Part shown: positions 1 through 7,413 of the stretch, one piece after another | How the letters are laid out: each line of letters starts with the position of its first letter | Numbering within the stretch: position 1 is the first letter of the stretch | Assembly (NCBI GenBank): GCA_910585805.1 | Contig: CAJUFB010000079.1 | Span: 1-16,959, forward strand | Direction of reading: 5' to 3' | Origin: an uncultured Acetatifactor sp. | GTDB taxonomy: Bacteria; Bacillota; Clostridia; Lachnospirales; Lachnospiraceae | Length of the DNA: 16,959 nt | Notes under the pieces: model-generated | Database searches by the model: none | What the model saw: the letters and a program-made list of their open reading frames with translations, nothing else | What the model was told of the DNA's origin: nothing | Position numbers and translations under genes: made by a program

Positions 1-54
1 CCAGCCAGGTATTTTCCCGGAGACATCACTGCAAATCTGGCGGTCTGCAGTATA
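1..54. repeat. Partial copy of a structured intergenic repeat, cut by the window edge
   Basis: This stretch matches 14808-14862 at roughly 90 percent identity, with a few substitutions and one indel. In the full copy the matching segment is the inner part and right arm of an inverted repeat whose arms read ACTGCAGACCG and CGGTCTGCAGT. Here only the right arm is visible, at 41-51; the left arm should lie just before position 1. It sits directly upstream of pyrB, so it could fall in the pyrB leader or promoter region. I see no convincing -35/-10 pair in the first 89 bases; TATCAT near 53-58 is only a weak -10 candidate. Confidence 0.7.
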
Positions 55-89
55 TCATAAAAAACGCACAGAAATGAGGAAAACAAACT

Positions 90-1004
90 ATGAGACATCT
101 AATGAGCCCTCTTGATCTTACCACAGCGGAGCTTGACCGGATTTTCGATCTGGCAAACGACATTGAACGCAATATCGAAAAATATGCCCATGCCTGTGAC
201 GGAAAAATCCTCGCCACCTGCTTCTATGAACCCAGCACCCGTACCCGGCTAAGCTTTGAATCCGCAATGATACGTCTGGGCGGGAGAGTTATGGGGTTCT
301 CGGATGCCGCTTCTTCTTCCGCCACCAAGGGCGAAAGCGTATCCGACACCATCCGCGTCATCTCCTGCTACGCTGATATCTGCGCCATGCGGCATCCCAA
401 GGAAGGCGCCCCTATGGTCGCTGCTGAGAAATCCGGCATCCCGGTCATCAACGCCGGAGACGGCGGTCATCACCACCCCACCCAGACGCTGACGGACCTT
501 CTGACCATCCGCAGCCTGAAAGGATACCTGGGCGGCTTTACCATCGGACTGTGCGGCGACCTGAAATTCGGGCGGACCGTGCACTCTCTGATCAATGCCC
601 TGGTGCGGTACGAGGATATCCGCTTTATTTTTATCTCTCCCGAGGAACTGAGAGTCCCTGATTATATCACGGACATGCTGAAAGAGAATTGCATCCCCTT
701 CAAAGAGGTCATCCGACTGGAAAATGTCATGCCTGAACTGGACCTGCTGTATATGACCAGAGTGCAGAAGGAACGTTTCTTCAATGAAGAGGATTATGTC
801 CGCTTAAAGGATTTCTATATCCTGAACACGGAGCGGATGAACCTGGCCAAAAAGGACATGCTGGTGCTCCACCCTCTGCCCAGAGTCAATGAGATCTCCG
901 TGGAAGTGGACGACGACCCCAGGGCCGTATATTTCAGGCAGGCGCAATACGGCGTATATGTGCGCATGGCGTTGATACTGACTCTGCTGGAAATCACAGT
1001 ATAG
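90..1004 (+). CDS. pyrB: Aspartate carbamoyltransferase catalytic chain
   Basis: The protein condenses carbamoyl phosphate with aspartate to give carbamoyl aspartate, the first committed step of pyrimidine synthesis, in the cytoplasm. It has 304 residues, the usual length. The carbamoyl-phosphate loop STRTR is at residues 49-53. The mobile-loop segment (SSSATKGES) is near 75-83, GHHHPTQ near 126-132, and HPLPR at 261-265. All of these are family hallmarks and all are intact. GAGGA lies about 9 bases before the ATG and supports this start. pyrI follows on the same strand after 132 bases, so the product should assemble into the E. coli-type two-chain enzyme. Regulation cannot be seen: only 89 bases of upstream sequence are present, and they are partly occupied by a repeat. 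Confidence 0.97.
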   Translation: MRHLMSPLDLTTAELDRIFDLANDIERNIEKYAHACDGKILATCFYEPSTRTRLSFESAMIRLGGRVMGFSDAASSSATKGESVSDTIRVISCYADICAMRHPKEGAPMVAAEKSGIPVINAGDGGHHHPTQTLTDLLTIRSLKGYLGGFTIGLCGDLKFGRTVHSLINALVRYEDIRFIFISPEELRVPDYITDMLKENCIPFKEVIRLENVMPELDLLYMTRVQKERFFNEEDYVRLKDFYILNTERMNLAKKDMLVLHPLPRVNEISVEVDDDPRAVYFRQAQYGVYVRMALILTLLEITV

Positions 1005-1136
1005 CCGCAGCGAATCTTTCAGGCATGCTGCCCCTGCATACCTGACCTGAATTCATTACGGTTTCAGAGAACAGGATTCTTTCAAGCACAGTGACGCGCA
1101 GTATAAAAAATAGACGGCAGAAAGGAATGATACAAT

Positions 1137-1577
1137 ATGCTGAATGTAGGAAAAATCGAAGAAGGCTTCGTACTTGACCATATCAAGGCAGGCAAAAGTC
1201 TGGATATCTATGACCATCTGCAGCTGGACAAGCTGGACTGCACCGTAGCCATCATAAAAAATGCCAGAAGCAATAAAATGGCGAAAAAAGACATTCTGAA
1301 GGTAGAATGCGACATCGATATGCTGGATCTGGATGTGCTTGCCTATATTGACCACAACATCACAGTCAATGTGATCAAAAACGGTGAGATCGTGGAGAAA
1401 AAAGTGCTTACACTGCCCGGGCAGATCAGAAATGTCATCCACTGCCACAATCCCAGATGCATCACCTCCATCGAGCAGGAGCTGCCCCATATCTTCTACC
1501 TGGCGGATCCCAAAAAGGAGATATACCGCTGCAAGTACTGCGACGAGAAGTATATGGCATCTGCGAAGTGGAACTGA
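1137..1577 (+). CDS. pyrI: Aspartate carbamoyltransferase regulatory chain
   Basis: This 146-residue protein is the regulatory subunit that binds nucleotide effectors and holds catalytic trimers together. The N-terminal allosteric domain begins around residue 1 and contains the conserved stretch LDCTVAIIKNARS. The C-terminal zinc domain has all four expected cysteines in the form CHNPRC and, about 25 residues later, CKYC, so the zinc site should form. AAAGGA lies about 10 bases before the ATG. The gap from pyrB contains a weak imperfect hairpin just after the pyrB stop, so transcription could be partly attenuated between the two genes. The gene ends about 30 bases before a strong hairpin that separates it from the convergent histidine kinase gene. 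Confidence 0.96.
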   Translation: MLNVGKIEEGFVLDHIKAGKSLDIYDHLQLDKLDCTVAIIKNARSNKMAKKDILKVECDIDMLDLDVLAYIDHNITVNVIKNGEIVEKKVLTLPGQIRNVIHCHNPRCITSIEQELPHIFYLADPKKEIYRCKYCDEKYMASAKWN

Positions 1578-1608
1578 TATCCTGGGATACCGCTGAGCGC
1601 TTCCGCCT

Positions 1609-1654
1609 CCGGATACACCGCTGACGCACACCCGGCGTCAGCGGGTATATCCGG
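1609..1654. terminator. Strong hairpin between convergent genes
   Basis: A perfect 10-bp stem, CCGCTGACGC pairing with GCGTCAGCGG, has a 7-base loop and is extended by CCGGAT/ATCCGG arms with a small bulge. It lies between the end of pyrI and the end of the histidine kinase gene. No clear T-run follows on either strand, so it may be a bidirectional terminator of a weak kind or a transcript-stabilising 3' structure. Confidence 0.6.
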
Positions 1655-1669
1655 AAGCTTATACGGAGA

Positions 1670-3856
1670 CTACTCACCAAAATACTGCCGAAAACACAAC
1701 GCCACTTTGAACAGATCCCCGTCCGTCACAATCTCCATCCGGCCGTTCTGCAGTTCCGCCAGACTTTTTGCAATAGACAGCCCCAGCCCGTTGCCCTCCA
1801 TATGTCGGGATTTATCTCCTCTCACAAACCGTTCCTCCAGTTCTTCTGCCGAAATGTCCAGCGGGTATTTGGACATATTCCGGAAAATGATACGCACCTC
1901 TTTTTCTTTCGCCTCAACATTCAGATAAACCCTTGAATTTTCCTGAGCGTATTTGCAGATATTGTTCAGCAGGTTTTCAAATATCCTCCACAGCCGCCTG
2001 CCGTCTGCCAGGATAGTCACCGCCTCCTCCGACTGACGGATGATCAGTTCCAGATGCTTCTCCTCCATGCGCTGCTGATATTCCCCCGCCGCCTGGGAAA
2101 GCAGTACTCCCACTTCACAGGGTTCCAGGTTTACCTCCAGATTCCCAGTGGTAGCCTTGGAAGCCTCCACCAGATCCTCCAGCAGCTTTTTCAGCCGTCT
2201 GGACTGACGCAGCAGCACTTCCGCATACTCCTTTATCTTCCCGTTGCCTGCGGATGCCTGCAGCATCTGCTCCCCTGTATCCGTCCCTGTGAGAGCGTCC
2301 TGCCCGGAATGCGTATCTATCGGCTTCCATTCCCCGGAAACCCGGCTGTCCGCCGGCTGATCTCCGGAAGCATTTCCCTCTGAATTCGCCTCTTCCCAGA
2401 TCAGATCCGCATAATTGACTATTGAAGTCAACGGTGTCTTCAGATCATGAGATACATTTGAGATCAGCTCCGTCTTCATCCGCTCGCTTCTGGTACGCGC
2501 TTCCACAGCTTTGGAAATCCCCAGTCCCAGGCTGTTCAGATACTCCCCATGCTCCCGGAAAGCGCCGAACATCCTGGATGTATCCACCCGGTAATTCTCC
2601 TCTCCGTCAGCCAGCTTCCGGCTGGCTTTCAAGAGCTTCCTGCACATCAGGGCAATATACAGAACCGCAAACAGCAGGACCACCTTTTCCATCCCCCACA
2701 GCACAACGCCTTCGCTGCTGTTTATAAACAGGATCACCCCAATAAATTCCAGAATACAAATTCCCAGATATACGGTGAGCGTGGTCATGACCAGGGGAAG
2801 CTCTCCCACCAGCCTTGCCAGCTCCCTGCCCAGAAAGCGCAGTATCCTGCCGATCTGCCGCAGTGTCACGTAGACCAGGCTATATCTCCAGCATCTGCCA
2901 CGCTTCACCCTCAGTGCAAAATCCATACAGTAGAAAGTCAGCCAGACTACCAGAACCGTTCCTCCCAGTGTCAGCAAAACCAACTGAACCCTATCATTGA
3001 CATAAGGTATCTTCTCTACCATGTAAAAAACAAAGACTTTGGCCCCGCCCACAAAAAGCACAGTTAAAACATCCAGATGAATTGTGCTCAGCGCACCTGG
3101 CACAATTCCCTTCCGGCCATTGCGGTGCCCCGCGCTGCACATGAGAAACAGAAAACAGTTCAGACACAGGAAGAAACTTACAGCCGACACTGCGATCAGG
3201 ATATATCGTATGCCATACCAATATTCCGCCCTTCCGGCCATTGTCCGGAAATCATCTTCCTGCGGAAAATCAGGATCCAGACAGATCCGGAGTATGTACC
3301 ATTCCCCATCCTCCAGAGTATATCCGTTAATGCGGACCGTTTTTTCCTTTTTTTCATATACAAAATAGATTTCTGTTGCAAGCTCTGTTTCCCTCTCATT
3401 TTCCGAGCTCCACAATATCGTTTCCCCTGCGTCATTCTCCACATGGATCAATGTCATATCGAAATTGGACTCACTGCACAGCTCTGCAACCGCGCTCATA
3501 TTCCCCTGCTCTATATAACTTTCGGCAGTATACGCAAAACTATGACACAGCGGACTCATAATATCCATCAGAACGGAATCCAGGTTCTTTGTATAAAATC
3601 CCCGGCTCTCCATATACAGACACATCAATCCCGCCCCAAGTCCCACCAGGCAGGACGCCGCCAGCAGAAAAAACGCAGCTATTTTTGCCCCCATGGACCC
3701 TGTCAGGCGGAATCCCCTTTTTCTGCGCGGCTCACGGGCAGCACTATCCTCCTCATCCTCCCACTGAATCGTATATTCGTTTCCCGCCCCCTGCTTTTCA
3801 GGATTCTCTTCAGCCCAGCCTTCTGTCCCGTTTTCTCCTTCATAACGCATTCTCAT
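1670..3856 (-). CDS. Membrane sensor histidine kinase, 728 residues
   Basis: This is the sensor of a two-component pair with the upstream regulator, 67 bases away. The first 50 residues are charged and cytoplasmic. A membrane helix lies near 57-80 and is followed by an extracellular stretch to about 210. Several further helices follow near 216-240, 260-280, 288-312, 353-378 and 386-405, more passes than a simple two-helix sensor. The phosphoacceptor box reads SHDLKTPLTS with H470. The ATP-binding part has an N-box (ENLLNNICKYA, 627-637) and a G-box (GNGLGLS, 688-694). An unusual hydrophilic insert occupies roughly 491-539, between the two helices of the dimerisation domain. AAGGAAGGG before the ATG supports the start. 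The signal sensed is not evident, although such pairs in Firmicutes often monitor the cell envelope. Confidence 0.93.
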   Translation of the reverse strand: MRMRYEGENGTEGWAEENPEKQGAGNEYTIQWEDEEDSAAREPRRKRGFRLTGSMGAKIAAFFLLAASCLVGLGAGLMCLYMESRGFYTKNLDSVLMDIMSPLCHSFAYTAESYIEQGNMSAVAELCSESNFDMTLIHVENDAGETILWSSENERETELATEIYFVYEKKEKTVRINGYTLEDGEWYILRICLDPDFPQEDDFRTMAGRAEYWYGIRYILIAVSAVSFFLCLNCFLFLMCSAGHRNGRKGIVPGALSTIHLDVLTVLFVGGAKVFVFYMVEKIPYVNDRVQLVLLTLGGTVLVVWLTFYCMDFALRVKRGRCWRYSLVYVTLRQIGRILRFLGRELARLVGELPLVMTTLTVYLGICILEFIGVILFINSSEGVVLWGMEKVVLLFAVLYIALMCRKLLKASRKLADGEENYRVDTSRMFGAFREHGEYLNSLGLGISKAVEARTRSERMKTELISNVSHDLKTPLTSIVNYADLIWEEANSEGNASGDQPADSRVSGEWKPIDTHSGQDALTGTDTGEQMLQASAGNGKIKEYAEVLLRQSRRLKKLLEDLVEASKATTGNLEVNLEPCEVGVLLSQAAGEYQQRMEEKHLELIIRQSEEAVTILADGRRLWRIFENLLNNICKYAQENSRVYLNVEAKEKEVRIIFRNMSKYPLDISAEELEERFVRGDKSRHMEGNGLGLSIAKSLAELQNGRMEIVTDGDLFKVALCFRQYFGE

Positions 3857-3923
3857 CTTCTGCCCTTCCTTTCCGTGTTCAGGATATCTAAAGAAATCTT
3901 TGCACTATATAAAATCTGGATTT

Positions 3924-4616
3924 CTAAGAAATCTTTTCACATTTGTAGCCCTGGCCCCACACCACCTTGAGATACCTTGGCTCCGCCGGATCGATCTCCA
4001 GCTTCTCCCTGATATGCCGTATATGTACCGCCACCGTATTTTCGCTGCCGTAGGGCAGATCATTCCAGATCCTCCGATATATCTCTCTGGGAGAAAATAC
4101 CTGTCCCGGATGCTGCATCAAAAGCTTCAGGATCTCGTATTCCGTAGGAGTCAGAGATACCTCCTCTCCATCCAGCATCACCTTTTTCTGAGCATCATCC
4201 AGTTCTATGCCGCCGCAGCATAGCAGTTCCTGTCTGACATTGCCCGCTCCCAGCTGCATGTACCTGCGCAATTGGGATTTCACTCTGGCAGACACCTCCA
4301 CCGGGTTGAACGGCTTCGTGATATAGTCATCTGCCCCTACTGTCAGACCCAGGATCTTATCCGTGTCCTCAGATTTCGCTGTCAGCAGGATAACCGGCAC
4401 ATTGCTCTTTTCCCGGATCTTTACCATGGCTTCTATCCCGTCCATCTCCGGCATCATGATATCCATCAGCACCAGATGTATCTCCTGCTCTCCCACGATC
4501 TTCAGCGCTTCCTTCCCGTTAAAAGCTTCATGCAGCACATAGTTGGGATCATGCAGATATATTTTCAATGCATTCACAATATCCCGTTCATCATCACAGA
4601 TTAAAATATGGTACAT
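3924..4616 (-). CDS. OmpR/VanR-type response regulator
   Basis: This is a 230-residue DNA-binding regulator, first gene of the pair with the histidine kinase. The receiver domain is intact: acidic pair D8-D9 (ILICDDE), phosphoacceptor D52 (LVLMDIMMPEMDG), T79 and K101 (YITKPFN). The C-terminal winged-helix domain runs from about 130 and carries the recognition segment NTVAVHIRHIREKLE and the ending RYLKVVWGQGYK. It is closest in style to VanR/SrrA-type regulators of Clostridia, but its target cannot be read from sequence. A possible autoregulatory operator lies upstream at 4741-4757. AAAGGA lies about 8 bases before the ATG. The second regulator in the window (14968-15666) is a clear relative with nearly the same DNA-reading helix. 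Confidence 0.94.
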   Translation of the reverse strand: MYHILICDDERDIVNALKIYLHDPNYVLHEAFNGKEALKIVGEQEIHLVLMDIMMPEMDGIEAMVKIREKSNVPVILLTAKSEDTDKILGLTVGADDYITKPFNPVEVSARVKSQLRRYMQLGAGNVRQELLCCGGIELDDAQKKVMLDGEEVSLTPTEYEILKLLMQHPGQVFSPREIYRRIWNDLPYGSENTVAVHIRHIREKLEIDPAEPRYLKVVWGQGYKCEKIS

Positions 4617-4681
4617 TTTCTATATCCTTTCTCATACAAAATTGCAGGAGACAAACCCGCCTTTTCACACTTATGTTAACC

Positions 4682-4717
4682 GGCGTTTCATCTATGTGCT
4701 TATTGTAACAAAACGCC
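4682..4717 (-). promoter_or_regulatory. Inverted repeat around a possible -10 box of the regulator-kinase operon
   Basis: The arms GGCGTTT (4682-4688) and AAACGCC (4711-4717) flank 22 bases. Inside, on the - strand, TACAAT (4702-4707) would make a good -10 box about 85 bases before the regulator start. No good -35 box lies 17 bases upstream, where the sequence is mostly T. That is consistent with a promoter needing an activator, but the assignment is tentative. Confidence 0.35.
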
Positions 4718-4740
4718 TTTTAATAAAAAACCGGGAAATT

Positions 4741-4757
4741 CTTTAAGATTCCCTTAA
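4741..4757 (-). promoter_or_regulatory. Candidate direct-repeat operator for an OmpR-family regulator
   Basis: On the - strand the sequence reads TTAAGG, five bases, then TTAAAG, an 11-base period. OmpR-family dimers commonly bind direct half-sites spaced about one helical turn apart. It lies about 35 bases upstream of the possible -10 box, a sensible place for activation. It is a single AT-rich example, so chance is possible. Confidence 0.35.
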
Positions 4758-4867
4758 ATTTTTGTTTTTCAAATTCCCGCCAATATGCGTGTTCCAATTT
4801 CATTTGTCGCTAACGTGTTGCTAACGGCAAAAAATCGGCAAAAACTATCTTGGATTAATTATCAGAT

Positions 4868-4899
4868 ATATCGGGGTTCTACAATCCCATCCCCGATAT
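4868..4899. terminator. Nine-bp hairpin in the gene-free stretch
   Basis: ATATCGGGG (4868-4876) pairs perfectly with CCCCGATAT (4891-4899) around a 14-base loop, and TTTAT follows on the + strand. On the - strand it lies just downstream of the peptidoglycan-binding remnant and may be that lost gene's terminator. The gene-free stretch 4617-5147 holds this hairpin, the remnant, a second hairpin, a short repeat and the regulator's upstream region. I see nothing else in it. Confidence 0.45.
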
Positions 4900-4939
4900 T
4901 TTATGCTACAGAAGCAAACAGGAGGCCGGATAGCCCTGT

Positions 4940-5002
4940 TTAATATGCCACCAATACAGCCCAGGTCTTAGGCCCCACAATACCATCACTGCAAGCCTTT
5001 TC
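4940..5002 (-). pseudogene. Remnant of a peptidoglycan-binding domain protein (C-terminal end only)
   Basis: Reading the - strand from 5002 to a TAA at 4940-4942 gives 20 codons containing DGIVGPKTW followed by AVLVAY and the stop. DGIVGPKTW is the hallmark end of the PG_binding_1 repeat found in cell-wall hydrolases and endolysins. An in-frame TAG lies immediately upstream at 5003-5005, and nothing recognisable continues beyond it, so only the tail of a gene remains. The parent was probably a secreted wall hydrolase or amidase. The match is short but the motif is specific. Confidence 0.65.
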
Positions 5003-5018
5003 CTACAAGCACGAGAGG

Positions 5019-5067
5019 AATAAAAATGGCGTACCCTCAATAAGACAAGGGTTACGCCATTTTTATT
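5019..5067. terminator. Bidirectional intrinsic terminator
   Basis: AATAAAAATGGCGTACCCT (5019-5037) pairs with the segment 5048-5067 with a single bulged base, around a 10-base loop. The A-run and T-run at the stem base give a U-tract on either strand. It lies 80 bases after the stop of the CmpB-like gene (5148-6113) and is its likely terminator. Confidence 0.8.
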
Positions 5068-5117
5068 TCTAATATTCGCCTAAAGCCGCCGTAGTAATAT
5101 TGGCTTTGCTGCAGTTT

Positions 5118-5143
5118 ACCGCAAATCACATCAATGCGCAGTA
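5118..5143. repeat. Degenerate copy of the short intergenic repeat
   Basis: The outer nine bases on each side (ACCGCAAAT and TGCGCAGTA) match the 28-base repeat at 6443-6470 with one substitution, while the eight central bases differ. It lies four bases after the end of the CmpB-like gene. The match is partial and could be overread. Confidence 0.4.
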
Positions 5144-5147
5144 AAAG

Positions 5148-6113
5148 TCAGTCCTTTTTATCCTTCCTCTCCGCCATCCTTTTCTTCAGCTCTTCAAAAG
5201 CCTCGTCATACTTCCTTGAAGTCATTCTGGGATTGGAACGGATCATATCTCTCTGGAAGAAATCCCTGATCCTTCCAAGCCGGTCTCTGTCCGCAACATT
5301 GACGGCATACTTTGTTTTCAGTTCCTGAATCTCTTCCTTGATTCCCACAAAATACTCCGCAGGTTTTGCCAGCACGATATTTTTAGCCGTCTCCAGCTTA
5401 CTCTCAATACCGGATTTCACATCGTCGATGCACATGCCCATGCCTTCGGCCAACTCTTCCTTCACTGCGCTCACATTCTCTGCCATGGCCGACTTATAAT
5501 TCGTCACTCCCTGGTTCGTCAGAGCAATGATGACGTCAAGCCGCTTCTGGATATGCACCATTTCCCGCTTTACCTGTTCCATCTTCATCAGCACATCCCG
5601 GATATCGATGGCAGCCTTGAAAGAAAGCGCAAAATCAGCCGCAATCCCCACCGTCAGCACATTGGTCAGTACCACCAGCAGCATGCCCGGAATGGAGAGC
5701 ACAAAATGTTCCACCGGAACATGCACAACTTCCGTCATCAGAATTGTCAAAAAACCCCACGCCAGCGATGTTCCGAGGCAGACATGTCCCTGAAAATTAA
5801 AGGGCTTATCCGAATAGTCCCAGTAACGCATCTTGAACAGCGCCTCCATGGTTACGCCTGTCACATATTCCAGGACGGTAGCACCCACACAGCCGGCCAG
5901 ATAAGTCAATACAATACTCTCCTGAAAAGGCATGGACACCACCAGCATCATAATTGCCCCGCTTCCGTACAACGGCAGGAACGGACCTCTCATAAAACCG
6001 CGGTTTGTCAGCTTTTTCTCATGAATCGAAACATAGGCAGATTCAATGCACCATCCGGCAAAGCAGTAAATATAAAAAAAGAAAAGCCATTGTGTTATCG
6101 TATATGGATACAT
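5148..6113 (-). CDS. CmpB-like membrane protein (putative ABC transporter permease family) with coiled-coil tail
   Basis: The 321-residue protein has a hydrophobic N-terminal half with the family pattern: an early membrane helix with YCFAGWCIES (about 16-25), then NRGFMRGPFLPLYGSG (about 37-52), then EYVTGVTME. This resembles the CmpB-like Pfam family (ABC_trans_CmpB, formerly DUF1113), which has four to six membrane segments here within residues 1-170. The second half, about 170-321, is hydrophilic, rich in Lys, Glu and Val, and looks like an extended coiled coil. The function of this family is not established, and the transporter label is by annotation history only. GAGAGG lies 5 bases before the ATG. 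It stands alone between a serine-hydrolase remnant and a terminator. Confidence 0.8.
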   Translation of the reverse strand: MYPYTITQWLFFFYIYCFAGWCIESAYVSIHEKKLTNRGFMRGPFLPLYGSGAIMMLVVSMPFQESIVLTYLAGCVGATVLEYVTGVTMEALFKMRYWDYSDKPFNFQGHVCLGTSLAWGFLTILMTEVVHVPVEHFVLSIPGMLLVVLTNVLTVGIAADFALSFKAAIDIRDVLMKMEQVKREMVHIQKRLDVIIALTNQGVTNYKSAMAENVSAVKEELAEGMGMCIDDVKSGIESKLETAKNIVLAKPAEYFVGIKEEIQELKTKYAVNVADRDRLGRIRDFFQRDMIRSNPRMTSRKYDEAFEELKKRMAERKDKKD

Positions 6114-6134
6114 AAGAACCTCTCACATCTTATT

Positions 6135-6398
6135 TCAGGAGTTGTCGGAAAATAACTGCTGCAGGAAAAAGTCCTGTATCTTTTCAATCAATGGGACCGC
6201 AATATCAGAGTTAACCAACACGCAGCAGCCATTTCCGTTTCTGACAGAAAAATTTATTCGTGATTTGTAAACAAAATTACTGCCTGAATGGCCGAAGTAT
6301 GCTTCATCATGAATATACTTCAAATAGCAGCCCAGACCGGTTTTGCAGCGTGTATTCTCCAGATCCAGACTTGATTCATCATGTTGCGGACGAATCAT
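6135..6398 (-). pseudogene. C-terminal remnant of a beta-lactamase-like serine hydrolase
   Basis: The 87-codon frame contains YFGHSGSN, then YKSRINF, then VLVNSDIA and a helix LIEKIQDFF. This is the order seen at the end of class C beta-lactamase-like serine hydrolases, where the HSG triad replaces KTG and is followed by the last two strands and a final helix. The catalytic SxxK and YxN parts, which should lie some 200-300 residues upstream, are missing. A TAG lies one codon before the ATG, and the next 70 bases are a repeat and the end of ylmH. There is no room for the missing part, so it is a truncated gene. Confidence 0.7.
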
Positions 6399-6442
6399 CT
6401 CCTATATCGCAGATATTTGCCTGACTCAGAATATCATAATGT

Positions 6443-6470
6443 ACTGCAAATTCAATCGGTGCGCAGTATA
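6443..6470. repeat. 28-base intergenic repeat, exact inverted copy of 14761-14788
   Basis: The 28 bases are identical to the reverse complement of 14761-14788, which forms part of the middle hairpin of the large structured element. It begins ACTGCAAATTC and ends GCGCAGTATA. It lies between the ylmH stop and the serine-hydrolase remnant. A 28-base exact match within 17 kb is far beyond chance. Confidence 0.85.
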
Positions 6471-6473
6471 ATA

Positions 6474-7250
6474 TCACCGGAACACTTCCGCTTCAACCGC
6501 CAGCCTGCCCTTCCTGGTCTCCCTTGGCTCCCCGGACAACGTAAATTTCCCGAATCCCCTGGCATTTACCGTTTCTCCGGATTTCAGCTGCCGGGAATTG
6601 TTCTCACAGCGGCGGCCGTTTATATAAACCTTCCCTGCCCGGAAAAGCTCGATGCTCTTCTCCCGGGACAGATCACAGACTCTTGCCAGCACCGCATCCG
6701 CCCGCAGAGAAGGCACATGCAGATTCACGGAAAACGGCTCCTCTTTCGGAAGCGCCCCAATGTCCTCCTCAAGGCTGCACTTCACACTGGTATGTTTAAC
6801 CTGTGCCAGGTTCCCGCAGATATGATCGGAAATGGAATCCAGACAAAAAAGATACGCCTCAGCGTCAGAAACCTTGATATCGCCGATGGTGTTCCTCTCA
6901 ATTCCCAGGTTCATCAGCGCCCCCAGGAAATCCCTGTGGGACAGTTCATCCGCAAATTTCCGCGCAAGAGGCGCAATCCTGATACAGACAATCGGAAATT
7001 CCGTTTCGTATCCCAGTTCCTCCGGGCTGCCGAAACGAACCAGAACCCGCTCCGCGCCCTCGTACCCTCCGTTCAGACTGTAACCCGCATATTTTAATCC
7101 CTTTTCCTCCTGCCAGAACAAATCCTGGTCGCTTAAGCCCAGAAAGCCGGTAAAGGTATAAATACCCTGCCGGAAAGATTTCTCCGCCAGATCGTGGAAA
7201 CGGTTTTTCAGCTGCTGTATCTCTTTTTCATCGGAATTTTTCTTTTCCAT
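6474..7250 (-). CDS. ylmH: YlmH-type RNA-binding protein with S4 domain
   Basis: The 258-residue length and layout match YlmH of Gram-positive bacteria: an N-terminal domain (about 1-165) with the stretches YTFTGFLGLSD and RDFLGALMNLGIERNTIGDI, then a C-terminal S4 RNA-binding domain (about 178-240) with ADAVLARVCDLSR and GKVYINGR. YlmH proteins bind ribosomal RNA/tRNA complexes and have been linked to stalled-ribosome processing and to the division-gene cluster in Bacillus. Here the gene is not next to sepF, divIVA or ileS, so its location is unlike that in Bacillus. ACGGAG lies 7 bases before the ATG. Confidence 0.93.
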   Translation of the reverse strand: MEKKNSDEKEIQQLKNRFHDLAEKSFRQGIYTFTGFLGLSDQDLFWQEEKGLKYAGYSLNGGYEGAERVLVRFGSPEELGYETEFPIVCIRIAPLARKFADELSHRDFLGALMNLGIERNTIGDIKVSDAEAYLFCLDSISDHICGNLAQVKHTSVKCSLEEDIGALPKEEPFSVNLHVPSLRADAVLARVCDLSREKSIELFRAGKVYINGRRCENNSRQLKSGETVNARGFGKFTLSGEPRETRKGRLAVEAEVFR

Positions 7251-7302
7251 TCCAAATCTCCGTAATATACTCCCCCGCAGAAAGCTTTACTGCATTTTAT
7301 AC

Positions 7303-7413
7303 TCAAAGCCGCCAGAATTTACCATTCTGCCCCGTCCGGAAATACGTCTTATAGGAAGCATCCCTTCGCTTCCGATAAAAGATGCGCCCCCTTTGCGGCA
7401 CATTCGACTTCAT
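7303..7413 (-). CDS. Possible 36-residue basic protein overlapping the GTPase stop
   Basis: The ATG overlaps the TGA stop of the upstream GTPase gene as ATGA, the classic arrangement for coupled translation. The product starts MKSNVPQRG and is very rich in Arg and Lys with several aromatics. I do not recognise it. No independent ribosome site is obvious. A frame this short could be open by chance, so it is offered as a candidate only. It ends 52 bases before ylmH. Confidence 0.3.
   Translation of the reverse strand: MKSNVPQRGRIFYRKRRDASYKTYFRTGQNGKFWRL

Noticed and set aside
1091..1104. GCGCAGTATAA before pyrI as another copy of the intergenic repeat
   Set aside because: Only the last 10-11 bases match the 28-base repeat; the rest does not align well.
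3077..3970. A 297-codon + strand frame
   Set aside because: It lies antisense to the histidine kinase N-terminal half and shows no family motif.
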